Shown one piece after another: positions 1 to 11,999 of a stretch of DNA of 64,000 nucleotides. Below the pieces are notes generated by a model. It did no database searches, was not told where the DNA came from, and saw nothing but the letters and a program-made list of their open reading frames with translations. This DNA is from Microcebus murinus (taxonomy: Eukaryota > Chordata > Mammalia > Primates > Cheirogaleidae). The stretch is taken from positions 32,687,138 to 32,751,137 of the forward strand of contig NC_134124.1 in NCBI RefSeq assembly GCF_040939455.1, in the 5' to 3' direction. The translations under genes and the position numbers were made by a program. Position 1 is the stretch's first letter, and each line of letters starts with the position of its first letter.

Positions 1-1326
1 AGGGAGGTCAAATCCAAGTTTCAAATGAGGAGGATCTTAGCAAGGTAGTGGCATGGGGGAGATGGCAGATGCAGTAGCTGATTTTGAAATCATCATTTAG
101 AGTGAAAGGAAGGTTAAGATGAATCAAGCTTCTGACCTAAGTGAAATGTGCGGTCACGATACCACTCAAAGGCAGTCTTAGGGGTTGATGGCTATAATAA
201 GGGGTCTCACTTTGCTGGTCTCAGTTTGCTTATAAGAAAAATAGGGGTAGTATGGAACCTATCTCTGGTGGCTACTTTGAGGATTAGATGACATAATGAA
301 TGTAAAGTGTTTAAATCAAGGACTGCCATGCAGCAAGTTTTCAATCAATATAACTTAGGTTAAATAATTTGCTCCAAACCACACAGCTACATGAGTGGTA
401 GAGTTGGGGTTCCAGCATGTCAGTTACAGCATACAGAGGCTGGTCACTTTACCTGTTATGTAGGGTAGAAACAACCAGAAGAGAGACAGGTCTACAGTGA
501 GGCTATGGTGACGAGCTTGGTTGTGGACATGGAAACATTGATGTGGGGCAGCGGGGGATGTCTAGGAGGCAGGTAGACTCATGTATCTCATGTGGCTGGA
601 CTCAAGAGAGATCTTGGCTAGAGATGCTCTTTTTTCCATGATCATCCCTCAGAGTACATGTGAAATTATAGTCATCAAGAGTATACTATCTAGTAGCCAG
701 GTATCTGACAGATGGTGTTTAATAAAATTTTGTGGCCAAGATTATTGTAAATTCTTTAAGTGGTTTTAGTCAGGCTTTTATATTTGACTATTGATCTCTC
801 TTGCCAACATTTTTTATGATGCTGTAGAATTGTTAACTATAATGAAAAGCCTATATCTCAGAAACATAAAAGCCATTTCCTAATCATAAGAAGTTTAAAG
901 ATTTCTATATTAAAAAGCCACCCCATTAAAAAGTTAATTAACCTTTAGTCAAATAACTTTTTATCTCCTTCAACTGTAAGCATTTTTTCCTTTAATATGC
1001 TGAATAATTTGTTTGTTTAACATTGTTTAAGGAACAGATTCCTAGTATAGGTTGTGTCACAAATTGAATGGAGAAAAAATCTTTAGTACTCATCAAGTTC
1101 AATCTTATTTGTTTGCTGGCATCACCACCTACTGCCTCCCATCAAATACTTTAACACACTATTGATGTGAAGTTGTCCGTTTGTATATCAGAAACCTAAG
1201 ATGAAAAAACAAGTACATTTACCTGGAAGAGTTTATGAAGACAATACATTTGTGTATGGCAGGGAATGGAAAACTATATTTCACACTTCAAATCTGGCTT
1301 GATGCATGTATTTGCAGGGCCCATGA

Positions 1327-1470
<144 letters not shown>

Positions 1471-1947
1471 ACCTAATTTTTACATTTTTAAATGTTGAAA
1501 AAAATCAAAAGAAGAACAATATTTTGTAATGTGTGAATTTTGTGTAAACTGCAAATTCTATTTTATGGAAACACAGCCATGCTCATTCATTTATGCGTCA
1601 TCTACAGCTGCTTCCATCCTACAATGGCAGGGTACTTGCAACAAAGACCGTATATGGTACACTCACTGCTTTGCATTTCTGTTTAGCAACCTACAAATCT
1701 CAAAGATGAGGCTACAACTCCGCAGTGTCTCAAGTGTCCTGTATATCACTGTACAGTAGCATGGCTTTTTAAGTTATTAGTGCTATAGCCATCATGTCAA
1801 AAAATAAAAAATAGAAAAATAGAATCTGGCCAAAACAAAAAAAAAAAGAAGAAGAAAAAAGAAAAAAGGAGACAATAGTGGGTTCTAAATGTCATGCTTT
1901 TTAAGGAACAGCAGAGCATGTATTAATTTGTTATTGAATTAGGTGAC

Positions 1948-2300
1948 ACTATGATTTGAATGCTACCTCCAAAGTTTTTAAGTTGGAAACTTCACCCCCA
2001 AAGCAACAGTGTTGGGAGGTGGGGCCAGATAAGAGGTGATTCAGTCATGAGGGTTCTGCATGATTGGAAGTAGGTTAGTTATAGAAGGAGTTATAGAGGG
2101 TTTGTTATGAAACTAAGTTTGGCCCCTCTTGCTCTCTTGATCTTGCCTTCTCAACCTCTGCCACGTGATGACACAGCAAGAAGGCCCTCACCAGATGCCA
2201 GCACCTTTATATTGGACTTCCTGGTCTCAAGAACCATAAGTCAAACAAATTTCTGTTCACTATAAATTACAAGTCTGTAGTATTCTGTTAAAGCTGAATA
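1948..2300 (+). mobile_element. MaLR LTR (MST/MLT1-like)
   Basis: Resembles the MaLR LTR layout: ATGATTTGAATG near the start, GGAGGTGGGGCCAGATAAG in the middle, a CTCTTGATCTTGCC stretch and a terminal section with CAAATTTCTGTTCA. Diverged. Confidence 0.6.
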
Positions 2301-2394
2301 AAAATAAGATAGGTGGGAAATTATTCTGTTAATTATATAGTGATATTACAACTGTAGAAGAATACAATGTAACAGATTTAGTAATCATCACAAC

Positions 2395-2446
2395 ATTCCC
2401 CACTCATAGGAAAGCAATGAGCAATATTCCCCACTCATAGGAAAGC
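2395..2446 (+). repeat. Short tandem duplication, 21-bp identical copies
   Basis: ATTCCCCACTCATAGGAAAGC occurs twice (2395-2415 and 2426-2446), period 31. Confidence 0.9.
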
Positions 2447-3037
2447 TAGAAAAATTAGAAAATTTAAAACAGAATGCTTATCACAGCACAATTTCTTTAT
2501 AAAAATAAAAATGAGACTACAACCAAATACGTTTCTTCTGAGTGGCCCATTTGTTAGCCAACCAAGGAAAGATATTTATTGATAATGAGTTAATTATGTT
2601 TGATTATAGCAGCAGATGAAATATGTCCAGTGAAAATAAACCAGTTTAAGACTAAAAGCCTTCTTATGAAAGTTGTTTCTTGAAGAGTTGAGGACATTGG
2701 GAGCAACATCAATAGGTAATTTAGAAGTGAATTCTAGTGATTTTCCTTGGCTCTTGATAAATTGACAAATGTCCCTGATACAGCTCAATTGTTTTTTATT
2801 TGAGGAGTCGATATTGAATTTGAAGTGAATGAATTAATTAGATTCTATGAATGGACTGCATTGGAAAAACTAAGGGAAAGACTATTTTCAAAGAAAATAG
2901 GGAATCACTAATTCAGTACAACCTGAGGTGGAATCTGCTAAGATGTGTTACAACTGTCTGTGTTAAAAATATCTGTGGAGCAGAAAAGGGATGTGGGGGA
3001 AAATTTAGAAAGCCTGTGAAAATGTAAGATGTTTAAA

Positions 3038-3245
3038 GTCTATGATTACTTATTGTAATATTCATCATAAGGCACTTTGTGGAAAACATTGCCATTTATT
3101 ATACATTATTGAACCAGTAATATCAAAGGTGATTTCATTAGCTATTTTGGACTTACCTATCATCCATTTTGTAAATTTTTGTCAGAAAAAGAAGCTAAAC
3201 ATCCTGTTACATCAGCATTAACAGATGAATATTTGAAATTAATTT
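3038..3245 (+). pseudogene. Possible hAT transposase fossil
   Basis: One frame reads MITYCNIHHKALCGKH from 3041, like the C-x-I-H-x-x-A-L-C-x-K block of hAT/Charlie-type transposases. About 35 codons later a second frame reads GLTYHPFCKFLSE, like the G-L-x-H-x-x-F-x-x-F-L-x-E block that usually follows. A frameshift separates the two and stops flank them, so nothing functional remains. The match is from memory of the family and is tentative. Confidence 0.45.
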
Positions 3246-3386
3246 TGATGATAGGGAACACTAATTTTGAACTCCAATAAAGTAAAATACTATCTTGTCC
3301 CCCCAATTTTTTTTCCTCAGTACTAAACCTATATTACAAAAGCATATACTCAACTACTCATATAACATTTTGAATTTTACCAATAA

Positions 3387-3826
<440 letters not shown>

Positions 3827-3903
3827 TATATCTGATTCTTTATAGAAAATGTTTCCCAGCCTCTGATGTATAATCTTAATTTATCTCAATTTGTAATACT
3901 GTT

Positions 3904-4262
3904 GTGATGGTTAGTTTCGATAGTTAACTTGGCAAGGCTATAGTTTCCAGGTATTCAACTAAACATCAATCTAGATGTTGCTGTGAAGTACTTTGTGCAT
4001 GTGATTTACATCTACAGTGGTTGCTCTTAAGTAGATTATCCTCAGTATTCTGGGTAGGCCTGATCCAATCAGTACACATGCCTTAAGAGTAGAACTGAGG
4101 TTCCTTGAAAAGAAGAAATTCTGTGTGCGGACAGCTCCTGCCTGCCTGAGTATTTCCATCCTGCCCTTCTTGACTGCCTGGTCTAAGGATTCCAGTCTTG
4201 CATAGCCTGCCTCCCAATCACATAAGCCAATTCCTTGCAATCAATCAATCTCTCTCTCTCTC
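3904..4262 (+). mobile_element. MLT2-like ERVL LTR, interrupted at 4266
   Basis: Begins with TTGTGATGGTTAGTTTCGAT and AACTTGGCAAGGCTATAG, contains AATCTAGATGTTGCTGTGAA and ends with AGCCAATTCCTTGCAATCAA and a CT run, matching MLT2-type LTRs. Its end may resume after the Alu monomer (about 4393-4470). Confidence 0.7.
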
Positions 4263-4392
4263 TCTTTTTTTTTTTTTAGAGATGGGGGTCTCACTATGTT
4301 GCCCAGGTTGGTCTTGAACTCCTGGGCTCAAGCAATCCTCTTGCCTTGGTCTCCCAAAATGCTAGGATTACAGGCACAAGTCTCTGAGCCCC
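4263..4392 (-). mobile_element. Antisense Alu monomer inserted in the LTR
   Basis: A T run after the (TC)n tract, then TAGAGATGGGGGTCTCACTA, TTGCCCAGGTTGG and AGGATTACAGGCAC. A single arm. Confidence 0.8.
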
Positions 4393-4924
4393 GCCAACAA
4401 ATGTCTTTATACACATACATATGCTCCTGGCTCTGGTCCTCTGGTGTCCCTGTAAAAGACACCACCTGATTTATGCTGCTCGAAAACTGAAAAGACAATA
4501 ACTTCAGAGAAAACAAAATTAATAAATTTTTTGCTGCCTGTCGGCTGTGATATTGCCTAATCTATCTTAATGACTCTCTAGGGTAAGGCAGAAAGGGGTA
4601 GTGAGAGTTATGAATAAAGACAGAAAATTCAGGAAGACTCAAATTCAGCCTTATCACTGTGGATCAAAAATACATCGTTTCTGGATAGAATCTGTTTCAA
4701 GAACAAAAATGAGATTTTGTGGGGAAATGTGTCCCTTGGCCTACCTCTAGGACTCTTTCCTAGGGTCCACTGCTGCCGGCTGTTAGAGCACCCTTGACCT
4801 CCTGGTGCTGTTGGTAAATACTGGGCCTGTGTATTTTCAGAGGAGAGTTTCTCCAGCTTTCGTCAGATTTTCCAATGGGTCTGTGGCACCAAAAAGATAA
4901 AAACTACAGATGACCCCCCTCTAG

Positions 4925-5075
4925 GTAAATATTGAACCCTTATATGCCACCTGCTGTGTACCTTGTCTTCTCTGATGCTCACAATAATCCTATGAAGTAG
5001 GTACTAGTCTCTCACTTTACAGATGAGAAAACTGAAGCTCAGAAAAATGAAGTCATTCGTCCTGGTCTGGGTTCG
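4925..5075 (-). mobile_element. MIR, antisense
   Basis: ACAATAATCCTATGAAGTAG and TACAGATGAGAAAACTGAAG are the reverse of the MIR core. Confidence 0.75.
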
Positions 5076-5299
5076 AGCCCAGCTCTGACCCCAAAGCTGA
5101 GGCTTAGGGGAGTTGGGAGGACGGTCTGCTCAGTCACTAGGCTCAGGGCTCAGGGCCACTCGCTGCACTTGCCGTGGTCCTCTGGGTACCTGCCTGGCCT
5201 CTGCCCGCTCGCCTGGGCCGGAGACAAGTCGGGGGTGGCCTCCAAGTTTTGAGGGGAGGGCGTCCTAGCCACTGGCTTTCTAGCGTGCCCGGCCCAACA

Positions 5300-5444
5300 G
5301 GAGGGGGAGCAGGAGGGAGCGGGGCGCCCGGGGAGGGCGGGCCCTGAGAGGGAGTTCGAAAAGAGGAAGGAAGTGGGGCCCGGCACTGCGCCCAGCCACC
5401 CCCTGCCGGCTTCCCCACGCGAGGACGCGCGCCCCGGCCCAGCC
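5300..5444 (+). promoter_or_regulatory. DOCK2: Putative DOCK2 core promoter and 5' UTR
   Basis: The 145 bases before the start codon are GC-rich and have no TATA box. Seen in sequence: a GC-box-like GGGAGGGCGGGCC at 5331-5343 and a purine-rich AAAGAGGAAGGAAGTG at about 5360-5375, which contains overlapping GAGGAA and GGAAGT cores typical of PU.1/ETS sites. PU.1 control would suit a gene expressed almost only in blood cells. The transcription start cannot be read from sequence; it probably lies between the purine element and the ATG. The start context is strong (GCCATGG, G at -3 and +4). Confidence 0.6.
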
Positions 5445-5487
5445 ATGGCCCCCTGGCGCAAAGCGGACAAGGAGCGGCACGGCGTGG
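5445..5487 (+). CDS. DOCK2: DOCK2 coding exon 1 (residues 1-14 plus 1 nt)
   Basis: The exon encodes MAPWRKADKERHGV and ends with the first base of the Ala15 codon. The donor is G|GTAGGT. The start was chosen because it gives the DOCK2 N terminus, has a strong initiation context (G at -3, G at +4) and joins in frame to exon 2. These basic residues lead into the SH3 domain. The exon sits in the CpG-rich island; its 5' UTR boundary is unknown. Confidence 0.96.
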
Positions 5488-6544
5488 GTAGGTGCTGGCC
5501 GGGTCCGCGGCCGGGAGGAGGACAGGTGGCGGGAGGGCCGCCCGCAGAAGATGCTGCGGCTCCTGGCGGCGCGGGCGCGGGTCAGAGGGCGCAGCGGCCC
5601 CGCGGCCTGCATTGGGCGGCCCGGGCGGGAGAGGGCGGCAGCGAGAGGAAGGTGGGCACCCGCCGGCAGGCTGCGCCCGGCCTCGGGGCCCTCGCCCTCC
5701 CGCCTGTCGCGGGCCGCCCCCTCTTGGAAACCTTCAGCGTGGCGGAGACGGGGTCAGGCCAAGGGCTTGGCACCCGGGCTGCCTGCTGGGCACGCGTTCC
5801 AAGGCGTGGACTCCACCGCCCCACCGACGGCCGGGCCTCACAGAGGGAGCCCCACTGTGTCCTCCGCCTCAGCCTCGCCGGCCGCCGTGCCCGCCTGCCC
5901 CCCGCTCCACAGGACGCCCGTCCGCCATCTCCCCTGCCTGTCCTTCCTGGGTCGGGTGACCCGGCTGTGGCAGAACATCCAGAGCCAGTCAAAGTTGGGG
6001 CCTGGGGCTGGAAGGTGGGACCCTTCCCTGGACCCCAGAGACCCTCCCGCCAGGTTATCCGGGAGCAACCAGCCAAGAAGCCAGTCCTGTCAGCTGCAGC
6101 CACCTAAGCTCCCAGAGGCCTCTGCCTCCCGCCGGCGGAAGTGGTGGCTGGCGGAAGGGAGGCGGCAGGTGCCGCGACTCTTTCCTCCAAGTGGCATCAG
6201 TGGCGCAATCCCGGTAGACTCGCTGTGGTTTTCAAACTTGAGTGTCAATGTAAAAATCCCCCCGGAGCTTGCTGCACAGGCAGACACCAGACACCGCCCT
6301 AGAGATGGAGTTGGCGGGCGAGACTGCGACAGCCCAGGCGCCAGGCGTGATTAGAGGCAGGGCGTCCGCAGGCCGCTGTTTGAGAGTCGCGGCTCTGGAG
6401 AGAACAGCGTCCATTCACTGACTGGGCTCGAGATGCTGTGGGGCACTTTAGTATGAATGGTCCCCATCCAGAGAACAAATAGTAATTCATATCCTGGGGG
6501 GCGGGTTTCCAAAGCCAGGAGGGGTACAGCCGATGCTCTTGAGG

Positions 6545-6715
6545 AAGTATGTGGAAGGTTAGAAGCTTGGGCTGTGAAGTCAGAACCGAGTTCAAATCTG
6601 GGCCTGTTTCTTGGTCTATGAAGTGCGAATATACTGATAGCACAGGCCTCATGAGACTGTCATGAGGATTGAGAGGGGTGACGTGTGTAAAGCACTTAGT
6701 GTGCTGGCTCGCTGA
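6545..6715 (+). mobile_element. MIR
   Basis: AAGCTTGGGCTGTGAAGTCA, TTCAAATCTGGG and TGTGTAAAGCACTTAG follow the MIR order on the + strand. Confidence 0.65.
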
Positions 6716-6839
6716 GAATTAGTGGCTGAGGTCAAGGGGCTTACCTAGCAGTTGTGGAACCAAGAGAGACACCGAGTAACTACCCTCATGCCAAGTTCAG
6801 GACAGCCGTGCCTTGTGAGACTGTAGTATTTTATGGTTT

Positions 6840-7010
6840 ACCAGGTCCATCTCATGCAGTGTCTTTGTCTGACTTCAGAACCATCCATGTGAGGCAGTGT
6901 ATTATTATTCCCATTTTATAGATGAGGAAATCAAGTCCCAGAGTTCACACAACTTGGAAGTAATGGAGCTGGGCCTTACATTCAGTTGTCTCCAGACCCT
7001 AGGCCGTTTG
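6840..7010 (-). mobile_element. MIR, antisense
   Basis: ATTATTCCCATTTTATAGAT, GAGGAAATCAAGTCCCAGAG and CACACAACTTGGAAGTAATG are a reverse MIR core. Confidence 0.65.
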
Positions 7011-7124
7011 CACTGCACCGGGAAGGCATCCAGAAGGGAGACATCGCGGGTAAAGGCAGGAAGCTGGAAAGCATGTTGCATGTGGGTCAAACAATGAATA
7101 GTCTGTTTTGGTTTTAGTATTCTT

Positions 7125-7330
7125 TGTATTGAAAAAGAACATGGAAGAGGTAGATTATGGCCAGAATATGAAGGGCTTTGAGTGCCAAACTAGCAAGTTT
7201 GGATTTCCTTCTGTGAGCGCTGGAGGTTTTGAGGAGTGTCGCCTGTAAGAAGTTAGTATCATTAACTAGAGGGACAGGGATTGTGCGTAGAGTAGAAGGG
7301 ACGTGGGTAGAAGGGACGTGGGTAACAGTT
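7125..7330 (-). mobile_element. L2 fragment, antisense
   Basis: AGGGCTTTGAGTGCCAAACT and the neighbouring text resemble L2 ORF-end sequence in reverse. Includes a 15-bp tandem step, (AGAAGGGACGTGGGT)2, near 7295-7325. Confidence 0.45.
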
Positions 7331-7957
7331 TTACCTGTCTACAACTGGCTGCCTGGTTAGTTAATCTGGCAAGAGGCCATTTATAAACAACATTGCCCTT
7401 TGCCCTTTACGTGATTAATCCTCTCTGCCTGAGGCTTTTGTCAGTGAAGAGAGCTTTCTCCTTGAGGGGAGAAGAAAGGGCTGAAAAGGACTAGGGAGAA
7501 AGAGAAACTAATAGTATCAGTTAGTATTAAATGTGATTATGAGTGACAAAAACCCTCCAAGATAGTGATTTAACTAAGCTACAAGTTTATTTCTGTCTCA
7601 CACAGAAAGCCCAGAAGTGGTCTGTGAAGAGGTGGAAGAGTGGCTCATTCTGTGTCTTCCACTGCTTCCTTGGCGTGTGGCTTCTTGCCTCCTGTACCGC
7701 ACTGGCTGCTTAAGCTTCAGCCATCAGGTCCACCTTCCAGCTAGCGAGAAGGGTGAAGGGAATAAGAAGATCGCGGCTTTTCCCTTTAAAGATACTTAAA
7801 TGAAGGCACACTTGATATTTCTTACTACATCCTATTGGCTAAAACATAATCATATGACTGAACATAGCTGCAAGGGAGGCTAGTTTGTAACATAGACAGC
7901 CATGGACCCAGCTAAAAATGAGGAGTTCTATTCCTAAGGAAGGATATTGGAGATGAT

Positions 7958-8336
7958 GTATTAGTTTTCCAAGGCTGCCATAACAAAATACCACAGACTG
8001 GGCGGCTTAAACAACAGAAATTATATCCTCACGGTTCTAGAGGCTAGAAGTCCAAGAAGGCCAGCGGGATTGGTTTCTCTTTTTCCTAGATTTGCAGATG
8101 ACTGTCTTGCTGCCTCTTCACATCATCGTCCCTCTGTGCAGGCACACCCTGGTGGCTCTTCCTCTTCTTATTAGGACACTAGTCATATTGGATTAGGACC
8201 CCACCCTAAAGGACTCATTTTAACTTAATCGCCTCTTTATCTCCAAATATGCACTTATCTTTAACCACAGTTACACTCTGAGGTACTGGGGGTTGGGACT
8301 TCAACATTTTAGGAGGGACACAAGTCCACAACAGAT
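7958..8336 (-). mobile_element. MLT1-type MaLR LTR, antisense, near complete
   Basis: Starts at TGTATTAGTTTTCCAAGGCT, then GCCATAACAAAATACCACAG and AAACAACAGAAATTATATCC. Later GGATTAGGACCCCACCCTAA and CCACAACAG at the end. This is the reverse complement of an MLT1 LTR. Confidence 0.85.
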
Positions 8337-8489
8337 AATTTGTGGTATCTGGCATGGTATTTAGGGACTAGAAAGAGGGCTTTAACACAGGAGTCCTGAG
8401 ACAGGTTTATTTACCTGGACACTGGGCCTGCCAGGCAGATCTGTGTGGGACTTCAGTTATGCTTATAGGGAAGGAACAAATTTCTTTGC

Positions 8490-9060
8490 ATTACCCAACT
8501 TAGGTTCTCTGGCTGGGGCCCTGCAAATTAGACCCACAAAAGACAGATGAACAAGAGAAAAACAAACAGAAGTTGTTAGCATGTTCATTGAACTTCTACA
8601 TGGAGCACACAGAGATGAGTAACTCAAAGGAGTGTTTTAAACTCAGGCTGCGATAGAATCTTAGCAAAGGAACAATAGAGGTTTAGAGAACTGACAAAGG
8701 AAAGGGTTTGAGGCTTCCATGGGCAGCAAACTGTGGGAAGGCAAATATATGGAGGAAACTCAAGGAAGATAAGGGCTATTTGTGTAGGTCTGTCTTGGAG
8801 CTGATTTTCTGTCTTCTTTATGGCCATAAAACTTAGCTGGGAGAGATTTATGGCAGTCCTTATTTCTTAGAAGTTTCTGCTTCTAGTCAGATAAAGGAAA
8901 GTCTGGGAAGTCTTCTTTCTGTATCTGTGGATTCTTATTTGCCTCCAACTCAAAATAATCCTTATGCCAAAGTGGTGCATTTGGGGTGGTGTATTTTGGT
9001 CCCTACGCTCAGATGTTCTCTTGCCCCCAGTTATGGTGTTGCAATGTTGTGTGGTGTTGG
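8490..9060 (-). mobile_element. LTR-like repeat, family not assigned
   Basis: The order of GCAAATTAGACCCACAAAAG, AAGACAGATGAACAAGAG, ATGGCCATAAAACTTAGC and CCAACTCAAAATAATCC is familiar from ERV-type LTRs, but I cannot name the family. No coding capacity. Confidence 0.45.
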
Positions 9061-9154
9061 GAAGTATTTGTTGGTCCCTGTGAAGTCTGGGAAGAAGAGT
9101 CTGGTCTTGCTGGCAGTCTCTGGCATTCTTTAGCTTACAGACATACCGGTCTGA

Positions 9155-9350
9155 TCTCTGCCTCCATCTTCACATGCATTCTCATTGTGTGCATGTCAGC
9201 CCACCCTAATGACCTCATTTTAACTTTATTACCTTTGTAAAGACTCTGTCTCCAAATAAGATCACATTTTGAGGTACTGGGAGTTAGGACACTAATAATC
9301 TCCCCTTTTTTGGAGGGTGGGAGGAGGCACAATTCAAACCATAACAGGCT
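9155..9350 (-). mobile_element. MLT1-type LTR fragment, antisense
   Basis: CACCCTAATGACCTCATTTT, AAGACTCTGTCTCCAAATAA and TTGAGGTACTGGGAGTTAGG match the second half of an antisense MLT1. Confidence 0.75.
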
Positions 9351-9440
9351 CTGCAAAAGCAGAGAAGGGATCTTTTCCACATCTTGGTTGGGGAGTATAG
9401 AAGAATCCACAACTACTCCCTGATCCAGGGATGTGGGTGC
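9320..9440 (+). repeat. Local direct repeat, copy 1
   Basis: Shares AATTCAAACCATAACAGGCT followed by CTGCAAAAGCAGAGAAGGGA with copy 2, which begins 430 bases downstream. Confidence 0.9.
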
Positions 9441-9749
9441 TGTTACTGCAGCCCAGGACCCTGGACAGAGCTGGTCCATGCAGAGACTGACGGATTTGGA
9501 ATGGGCAATGCACGTAAGCTGAGTCCTTTGCTCTTGTTACAAGGAACAAACTCCATTCAAATCAGTTCAATTAAAATGTGTGTGGTGTGTGCACATGTGA
9601 GGGCGGGGGAAGTGGTGTGTTTTAAAGGTCAGAGGAATCACATGAAAATCCAGGAAACAGGAGCAGCCAAGCCTCCACAAGGGTGTGAGCTAACACGGCC
9701 CTGGAAACCTCTGCCTCTCTTCTCATGGCTACCAAGCTTCTCTGAGGTA

Positions 9750-9870
9750 GGAGGAAGGACAATTCAAACCATAACAGGCTCTGCAAAAGCAGAGAAGGGA
9801 TCTTTTCCCCGTCTTGGTTGGGGGGTATGGAAGGATCCATAGTCACCCTCCAGTCCAGGGTTGTCAGCTC
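9750..9870 (+). repeat. Local direct repeat, copy 2
   Basis: Same order as copy 1, at an offset of 430, through the TCTTGGTTGGGG stretch and into a diverging 3' part. Confidence 0.9.
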
Positions 9871-10384
9871 TGTCCTCCTTTCTGTTCTCACCAACTCCCT
9901 CTGATTCGATTGCTCCTTCTTAACTTGGATATTCTGTAACACCATAATGACGGCCTAGCGTGCCACCCACCCCTCTCTGCATGGCCCTGCCGTTCAAGCA
10001 TCCACTGAGTTTTCTCTCTGTTGTGTATATTTGTTCAAAGTCCCAAGAGAAGATTTGGAGTGGTGGCTTGATTCATCTTTTTAAGAAAGACCGCCCAAGT
10101 CAGAGGTCACCATCAGCCTAAGGATGGGCCCAACTCTGGTCAGGGTGCTGCCCCTGCCTGGTCCAATCCACTATGGCTGTGGGTTCGTGCGTCACGTGGC
10201 TTGTTACTCGTCTAGCAGGAGCTGTTCAAGGGACTGAATCCTTGAGTAGGAGGCATGAGTGGAATATGCATCCCACACATATCCAGGGGGAAACTCCACT
10301 ACAGGGGGACCAGTTCTACTGCTCTTGTTGCCAAAGGCAACAGTTAAGAAAAAAGGATAGAAAACACCATTCACTCACTAACTT

Positions 10385-10760
10385 GTTTATTTGTTCACTC
10401 ATTCATTCTTCATTTATTTCTTAAATATTTGCTGTGTTTACAATGCCAGGTACTGCACTCGTCACTGAGATTACTTGAATTAGGCCAGTATGGTCCCTAC
10501 CCTTTTGGGGCTGATAGCCTAGTAGGGAAGATGAACAAGAACTTGGTGAATAAATGAGTAAACCTATAATTACAAATTGTCATATGTGCTATTGTAATAG
10601 GGAAGCGTTGAATGAAAATATTGCAGGGAGGGGTCTTAAATCAGATGACCTGAGGAGGCCTCTGCAGAATGGGGAAAAGAACCCCAAAAGAAAGGCTTGG
10701 AGGAATCTTAACACGTGTCTTTGCTACAGCGGCACATTGTATTTTTGTGCTGGTCCCTAG
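10385..10760 (-). mobile_element. L2 fragment, antisense
   Basis: TTCACTCATTCATTCTTCAT at the start, then TTAAATATTTGCTG and CAATGCCAGGTACTGCACTC. This is the reversed L2 3' end, continuing into GACCTGAGGAGGCC. Confidence 0.65.
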
Positions 10761-11999
10761 AAATTAGTCTGGTGCAACAAAAACACATGAGTTAGAAATC
10801 TAATTCCTTCCTACCACCAGTTCTTATGTGCCAGGGCCTTCTACTTTCTGATGCTTCAGCAGCTTGGGTTGTTTAGGAGTGCCTGCGGGGCTGGCTGGTT
10901 GATCCATGTAAGGAGATTGTCTACTCCCTGGGTATATGGGAGCCTCATTAGTTGGGGGACATCTTGCCCCCAACCATAATGTTTGTGTTTGAATGAACCT
11001 TAATGACAGATTGTGTTTTCTAAGCTCTGCTTCCTCCTGAGATCAGCATCCTTATATTGCTGCTGTATTTTGAGACAGGAAATGTAGTCACCATAATGTT
11101 CTGCTAATTTCTGGACCTTTGGATTTGTTGGTTTTTTTTTAAAGCTTACAGGCCTTTAATTTAATAGTCAATTACACATGGGTGCCACAGTCTGTGCTCC
11201 GCAGCATATGTTTTGCAAATGAGGAACGATAATGCTTATGATCAGGCAACTGCAGAGGAATCTGGGTACAGACACAACAAATGTTCCCTTTAATGGGCAC
11301 TTTCTCCCTTTTTCCCACTTCCTTTAATTGCTGTGAATTGAAAAACAGTCAGGCTGAGTTTGTGGGCTGCTTTAGTCTTATTCCGTTTTTAGTTCTCCTT
11401 GGAAAAAGTCATCCCTTGTCTCCCTGCCCCTACCAGGTCAGCTTCCTCATTGCTTTAAAGTCACAGTGGCAGAAACAAGGGCGAGAAGGGGGTGACCAAC
11501 AGTGTGGACACTTTCCAGAGACCTCTCTGGCCATTGCTCCAGGGCACTCGGAGTTCCCCTGACCACACCTGGCATTGTGAGTCACAGCCTAAATGAGACT
11601 GGTGCAAGGAGACATAGGTGGACAGTGTGACTTGCATGGGTGCCCCAGGACGCAGCACAAGGTGTGAACGGAGCAGAAGATCAGTGGGAGCTTGTTGGGT
11701 GGCATTAGTTGGTGGCAACGCTGGGCCTAGAGATACCCTGCCTGGCATGTAGGCTGCAGCGGAGGGGCATCCCAGTGCCAGCGGAACCCCAAGAGTTTGC
11801 CCAGCAAGTGGGATTTGCTGCTTGCCTCACTTGTGGTGGCAGTAAGGGAGTTGTCTTCGGAAAGAACATTCCAAGTGGGGTGAATGGCCAACGAGAGGTC
11901 CTGAGGAGGAAGCCTCGCTGCCGTGTGGGAGCCCAGCGTGGCTGGAGTAGAGTGAGCAAGGGCAGAATAGGAGGGAGTGGCCTCTCTGGGGGATGGTCA

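Larger units (their letters stand above)
5150..6200. other. CpG-rich island over promoter, exon 1 and start of intron 1
   Basis: About 1 kb is visibly GC- and CpG-rich against an AT-richer surround. It starts about 300 bases upstream of the ATG and continues about 700 bases into intron 1. Long open frames on both strands here (for example 5373-6107 + and 5582-6103 -) follow from high GC and the scarcity of stop codons and show no recognisable domain. CpG counts were judged by eye, not computed. Confidence 0.7.

Noticed and set aside
5373..6107. 244-codon open frame across exon 1 and the start of intron 1 (and other long frames nearby on both strands)
   Set aside because: The frame does not match the DOCK2 reading frame, shows no known domain, has low-complexity Pro/Arg/Ala composition and lies in CpG-rich sequence where stops are rare.
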